This document shows positions 38,408-42,249 of a stretch of DNA of 42,249 nt, in pieces. Below the pieces are notes generated by a model, which was given only the letters and a program-made list of their open reading frames with translations, was not told the origin of the DNA and made no database searches. Each line of letters opens with the position of its first letter. Position 1 is the first letter of the stretch. Made by a program: the position numbers and the translations under genes. The DNA is taken from NCBI GenBank assembly GCA_030765625.1, contig JAVCCF010000009.1, forward strand, positions 1 to 42,249, read 5' to 3'. The DNA is from Candidatus Tenebribacter burtonii (GTDB lineage Bacteria; Cloacimonadota; Cloacimonadia; Cloacimonadales; TCS61).

Positions 38408-39770
38408 ATTTTTCCAATCTTCTGTATAAGGAAGCCCTGGTTAATCCAAGTTCTTTAGCTGCCTGGCTAATGTTACCATTATTTTTACGTAACGCCTTTT
38501 GAATAACGTCACGTTCAATATCTTCAATATTAAATGTGTTCAATGTCCCTTCATTGCCAACGTTTTGAGGTGCTTTAAGCATGAAGTCGTTTGGCTGTAA
38601 AATCTTTGATTCACTCAAAATGACAGCTCTTTCTACTGAATGCTGTAATTCCCGCACATTTCCCGGCCAGTTGTATTGACGAAGTTTTTTCATCGCAGCA
38701 GAGCTAACACCCTTAATATTCTTTTTATATTTATGAGCAAATTGTTGTAGAAAATGATCAACAAGTAAAGGGATATCCTCGATTCTTTCACTTAGTAATG
38801 GTAGTGTGATTTCGACTGTGTTTATGCGATAAAGAAGATCCTGACGGAAATTCCCTTCCTTAGCCATTTGGTAAATCGGCATATTAGTAGCACAGATCAA
38901 ACGGACATCAATTGATCGAGGTTTATTTGAGCCAACACGAATCACCTCTCTTTTCTCGATCGCAGTTAATAATTTAGATTGCAATGGAAGTGAAAGGTTC
39001 CCTATCTCATCAAGAAAGAGCGTACCCCCTGAAGCAACTTCAAATCTTCCGGGTTTATCTTTTTTTGCATCGGTGAAAGAGCCTTTCATATGACCAAAAA
39101 GTTCACTTTCAAATAATGTTTCACTTATTGCTCCAAGATCAACACTTAAAAATATATCATTTCTGCGAGTGGAATTCCGATGTAATGCTCTGGCAACAAG
39201 TTCTTTTCCTGTTCCATTCTCACCTAATATTAAAACGCTGGCGTCGGTAGAAGATACTTTCTGGATAATATTGAATACTTTATACATTTCGGCTGAATCA
39301 CCAATAAAATCATGAAATGGTTGGTCCAATTTTTTGCATAATTCATTTCTGGTAAGTCTTAGTTTATCTGCTTCAATCAGTGAGCCACGCAATTTTAGAG
39401 CGGAAGATATTGTAGCTAATAATTTTGCATTCTGCCAGGGCTTTAAAACAAAGTCTACAGCTCCGGCTTTTATTGCCTTCACTGCACGCTCAACATCCCC
39501 ATAAGCAGTAATAAAAATCACAACCGCTGAAGGATCTAATTCAAGAATTTTTTCAAGCCAGTAAAAACCTTCCTGCCCTCCAATCATATCTCTTGTGAAA
39601 TTCATATCGAGCAGGATAACATCAAAATTACCTTGCTCCATTAACCCGGGGATCCTATCCGGATTTATTTCAGTATGAATTGACTCAACATGATTCTTTA
39701 ACAGTAATTTTAAACTAAACAGAATATCTTCATTATCATCAATTGCAAGAATCTTACCAAATTTTTTCAT
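38397..39770 (-). CDS. NtrC-family sigma-54-dependent response regulator
   Basis: Receiver domain (ILAIDDNEDILFSLKLLL...VILLDMNF), AAA+ core GENGTGKELVARALH, GSFTDA loop, FLDEIGNLSL, Fis-type HTH GNISQAAKELGLTRASLYRRLEKY. Overlaps the kinase gene by 11 nt. Start taken at the ATG after GGGAG. Confidence 0.95.
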   Translation of the reverse strand: MKKFGKILAIDDNEDILFSLKLLLKNHVESIHTEINPDRIPGLMEQGNFDVILLDMNFTRDMIGGQEGFYWLEKILELDPSAVVIFITAYGDVERAVKAIKAGAVDFVLKPWQNAKLLATISSALKLRGSLIEADKLRLTRNELCKKLDQPFHDFIGDSAEMYKVFNIIQKVSSTDASVLILGENGTGKELVARALHRNSTRRNDIFLSVDLGAISETLFESELFGHMKGSFTDAKKDKPGRFEVASGGTLFLDEIGNLSLPLQSKLLTAIEKREVIRVGSNKPRSIDVRLICATNMPIYQMAKEGNFRQDLLYRINTVEITLPLLSERIEDIPLLVDHFLQQFAHKYKKNIKGVSSAAMKKLRQYNWPGNVRELQHSVERAVILSESKILQPNDFMLKAPQNVGNEGTLNTFNIEDIERDVIQKALRKNNGNISQAAKELGLTRASLYRRLEKYAL

Positions 39771-39855
39771 TTTGTAAGCTCCCAAAGTTCAATTTTCTCT
39801 TTTTTTTTAAAACTATTGCACACTAATTTTTACAAACCAAAACCGTCAACAAAAA

Positions 39856-39897
39856 ACTGTCCGTCACCGTACATGTATTAGTACGTTTCCGAACAGT
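39856..39897. promoter_or_regulatory. Candidate enhancer/UAS dyad for the NtrC-type regulator
   Basis: ACTGTCCG (39856-39863)/CGAACAGT (39890-39897, one mismatch) and CGTAC (39868-39872)/GTACG (39881-39885) share one centre at 39876.5. Confidence 0.5.
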
Positions 39898-39948
39898 ATA
39901 TTGCAATAACAATTCCGTATGTATATGTGTTCTATGTGGTTAAGTGTT

Positions 39949-39964
39949 TGGCACATAATTTGCT
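39949..39964 (+). promoter_or_regulatory. Sigma-54 (-24/-12) promoter upstream of the HlyD-family gene
   Basis: TGGCAC-ATAAT-TTGCT matches the consensus TGGCAC-N5-TTGCW exactly, with GG and GC 12 bp apart. The start codon is 34 nt downstream. Confidence 0.9.
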
Positions 39965-39997
39965 TTAATTAAATTGAATATAAAAAGGAGTTAGGAA

Positions 39998-41248
39998 ATG
40001 GACAGAGCAATTGAAAAGAAAAAATGGCCACCGAAAAAGATAATGTGGTATTCAATAGGTGGAATTATTGTAATTATTATACTTTATAACCTAATATTTG
40101 GAGATCATACTTCTAAATTTAATGTACAAACAGAGCGGATATCCATTGAGGAAGTGCAAAACGACTATTTCCAAGATTATATAACTCAAACAGGTACAGT
40201 GCAACCAATAAGTACTATCTACTTGGATGCCATAGAAGGTGGAAGAGTAGAAGAACTATTAATAGAAGAAGGAACAATGGTTGAAGAAGATGATGTTATA
40301 TTAAGATTGAGTAATACAAATCTTCATCTCGATATAATGAACCGTGAAGCCAATCTTGCTGAACAAATTAATAATCTACGTAATACCCGTCTTTCTATGG
40401 AACAAAACAAACTCAGTCTTAAAAGGCAATTGCTAGATCTTGACTATCAGCTTAGCATACAAAAAAGAAATTATGAAAATAGTATTAATTTATTTAAACA
40501 GAATTATATTTCAGATAAAGAATTTGAAGAAACAGAAGAAAGATACGACTATCTAATGAAAACCCGTGAATTAGTTATTGAAAACCAGGAAGCAGATTCA
40601 CTATTCCGTGAAATTCAAGTTGCACAATTAGAGAACTCAGTAGATCAAATGCAAATGAACCTAGAATTCGTAAGACAAAAATTGGACAATCTAAAAGTGA
40701 AAGCACCTGTTAGAGGTTTATTGGTTTCTGTTAATGCAGAAATTGGTGAAGCAATAGTAAGAGGGCAACGTTTGGGACAAATCCATGTTTTGGATGAATT
40801 CAAGATAAGACTGGAGATAGACGAACATTATATTTCTCGAGTAAATTCAAACTTGATCGGTGAATTCGATTTTACCGGCAACTCCTATGGATTACGAATC
40901 AAAAAGATATACCCTGAAGTTCGTAATGGCCGATTTGGAGTTGATTTAGTCTTTATAGATGTTGTACCAGATCAAATTCGAACCGGACAGACTTTCCGTG
41001 TGAAATTGGAATTAGGTGCATCTCAAATGGCTTTATTAGTACCACGCGGAGCATTTTATCAAAGTACAGGCGGACAATATATATTTGTAGTAGATCCAAC
41101 CGGAAAATTCGCAGTGAAACGCGACATTAGGTTAGGAAGAATGAATCCAAAGTATTATGAGTTACTGGAAGGTCTTGAGGTTGGTGAGAGAGTAATAATT
41201 TCTAGTTATGATAATTTTGGTCGAGCTGAAAAATTAATTTTGAAATAA
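39998..41248 (+). CDS. HlyD/MacA-type periplasmic adaptor (membrane fusion protein)
   Basis: One N-terminal TM; TGTVQPISTIYLDAIEGGRVEELLIEEGTMVEEDDVILRLSN; coiled coil; VKAPVRGLLVSVNAEIGEAIVRGQRLGQI. Confidence 0.92.
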   Translation: MDRAIEKKKWPPKKIMWYSIGGIIVIIILYNLIFGDHTSKFNVQTERISIEEVQNDYFQDYITQTGTVQPISTIYLDAIEGGRVEELLIEEGTMVEEDDVILRLSNTNLHLDIMNREANLAEQINNLRNTRLSMEQNKLSLKRQLLDLDYQLSIQKRNYENSINLFKQNYISDKEFEETEERYDYLMKTRELVIENQEADSLFREIQVAQLENSVDQMQMNLEFVRQKLDNLKVKAPVRGLLVSVNAEIGEAIVRGQRLGQIHVLDEFKIRLEIDEHYISRVNSNLIGEFDFTGNSYGLRIKKIYPEVRNGRFGVDLVFIDVVPDQIRTGQTFRVKLELGASQMALLVPRGAFYQSTGGQYIFVVDPTGKFAVKRDIRLGRMNPKYYELLEGLEVGERVIISSYDNFGRAEKLILK

Positions 41249-41264
41249 AAAAATGGAGGCGAAA

Positions 41265-41954
41265 ATGATTAAGACAGTTGATTTAACCAAATTCTACAGA
41301 ACTGATGAGGTAGAAACTACAGCCCTGAACAATGTAAACATGGAAATAGCAAGTGGTGAATTTGTAGCAATAATGGGTCCTTCCGGATGTGGGAAATCCA
41401 CATTGCTGAACTTAGTTGGATTATTGGATAATCCAAATAAGGGAGAATTACATTTTAATGACATCGAAGTTTCTAAATACACAGAGAGGATGCGTACTAA
41501 TTTGAGAAAATCTAATATTGGATTCATATTTCAAAGCTTTAATCTCATTGATGAACTTACAGTTTATGAAAATGTTGAGCTACCACTTCTATATATAAAG
41601 ATGAGTTCTTCTGAAAGAAAGAAAAGAGTAACAGAAGTTCTTGATAGAATGAAGATCGCTCATAGAGCAAAACACTTTCCTCAGCAGCTTTCCGGAGGTC
41701 AGCAGCAGAGAGTTGCAGTTGCCCGTGCAGTTGTTACAAAACCAAAATTGATATTGGCTGATGAGCCTACCGGTAACCTTGATTCAGCAAATGGAGAAGA
41801 AGTAATGGATCTTCTTACACAACTTAATGAAGAAGGAACAACTATAATTATGGTAACACACTCACCTTCCCATGCAGAATATGCTCATAGAGTTATTCAA
41901 TTGTTCGACGGCCATATCGTTACAGAAAACATTAAAAAAGAATTCCATCTGTAG
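41265..41954 (+). CDS. ABC transporter ATP-binding protein (MacB/LolD-type)
   Basis: Walker A GPSGCGKST, signature LSGGQQQRVAVARA, Walker B LILADEPTGNLD. Start taken after GGAGG. Confidence 0.95.
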   Translation: MIKTVDLTKFYRTDEVETTALNNVNMEIASGEFVAIMGPSGCGKSTLLNLVGLLDNPNKGELHFNDIEVSKYTERMRTNLRKSNIGFIFQSFNLIDELTVYENVELPLLYIKMSSSERKKRVTEVLDRMKIAHRAKHFPQQLSGGQQQRVAVARAVVTKPKLILADEPTGNLDSANGEEVMDLLTQLNEEGTTIIMVTHSPSHAEYAHRVIQLFDGHIVTENIKKEFHL

Positions 41955-41967
41955 TATTAATGATATT

Positions 41968-42003
41968 AAGCTGTTGGTTTGAGCTAGAGCCAGCGGCTTT
42001 TTA
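41968..42003 (+). terminator. Terminator-like hairpin between ABC ATPase and permease genes
   Basis: AGCTGTTGG-N12-CCAGCGGCT, 9 pairs with two G-U, then TTTTTAG. Confidence 0.6.
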
Positions 42004-42078
42004 GTCGTTTTTCAAAAAGAGAATCAGTTATTTAAATTGAAAAATTCGAACAGAATTTGATGATTTTGGGAGCGAGAT

Positions 42079-42249
42079 ATGTTCAAGAATTTTATTAAAG
42101 TTGCTTTAAGGAATTTACTAAATAGAAAATTCTATTCAATTATAAACATTTTAGGGTTAGCCATAGGACTTACCTGCACGATCCTGATCGCACTGTTCAT
42201 CAGAAATGAACTTTCCTATGATAAGCACCATGAAAACTATAAAAGGATC
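42079..42249 (+). CDS. FtsX/MacB-like ABC transporter permease, 3'-truncated by the window edge
   Basis: MFKNFIKVALRNLLNRKFYSIINILGLAIGLTCTILIALFIRNELSYDKHHENYKRI, the typical N-terminus of MacB_PCD/FtsX permeases. Confidence 0.9.
   Translation, partial: MFKNFIKVALRNLLNRKFYSIINILGLAIGLTCTILIALFIRNELSYDKHHENYKRI

Overview
The window is AT-rich bacterial DNA, probably from an FCB-group organism (Cloacimonadota-like is only a guess). No rRNA, tRNA, CRISPR array or transposase gene was recognised. From left to right it contains: (1) a truncated class III CoA-transferase, an amidase and a UraA-type permease, all on +. (2) A large minus-strand locus of about 25 kb. It holds a 7,514-aa secreted Ig-like repeat protein with a type-IX-like C-terminal sorting domain, then a PorV/PorQ-type outer-membrane protein, then a TPR / PD40-propeller / CRD / OmpA protein with the PorE architecture. 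(3) A short-ParA plus RHH-like partition module surrounded by inverted and dispersed repeats. (4) A solo AMMECR1-domain protein. (5) An ECF sigma, membrane anti-sigma-like and triple-PDZ gene set. (6) A TolC, NtrC-type two-component, HlyD, ABC ATPase and FtsX-type export cluster, with a textbook sigma-54 promoter in front of the HlyD gene. The least explained signals are non-coding. The main one is an array of four perfect palindromes sharing a TCG-TYY-CGA core, with arms that covary and spacing symmetric to the base (34241-34361). Others are a GNRA-capped 10-bp hairpin between the giant gene and porV, a Shine-Dalgarno-led 25-codon leader ORF overlapping the giant gene start, an A-B-B-A repeat block inside the giant gene, and possible operator or centromere dyads around parA. 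All calls are by eye from sequence; no searches were run.
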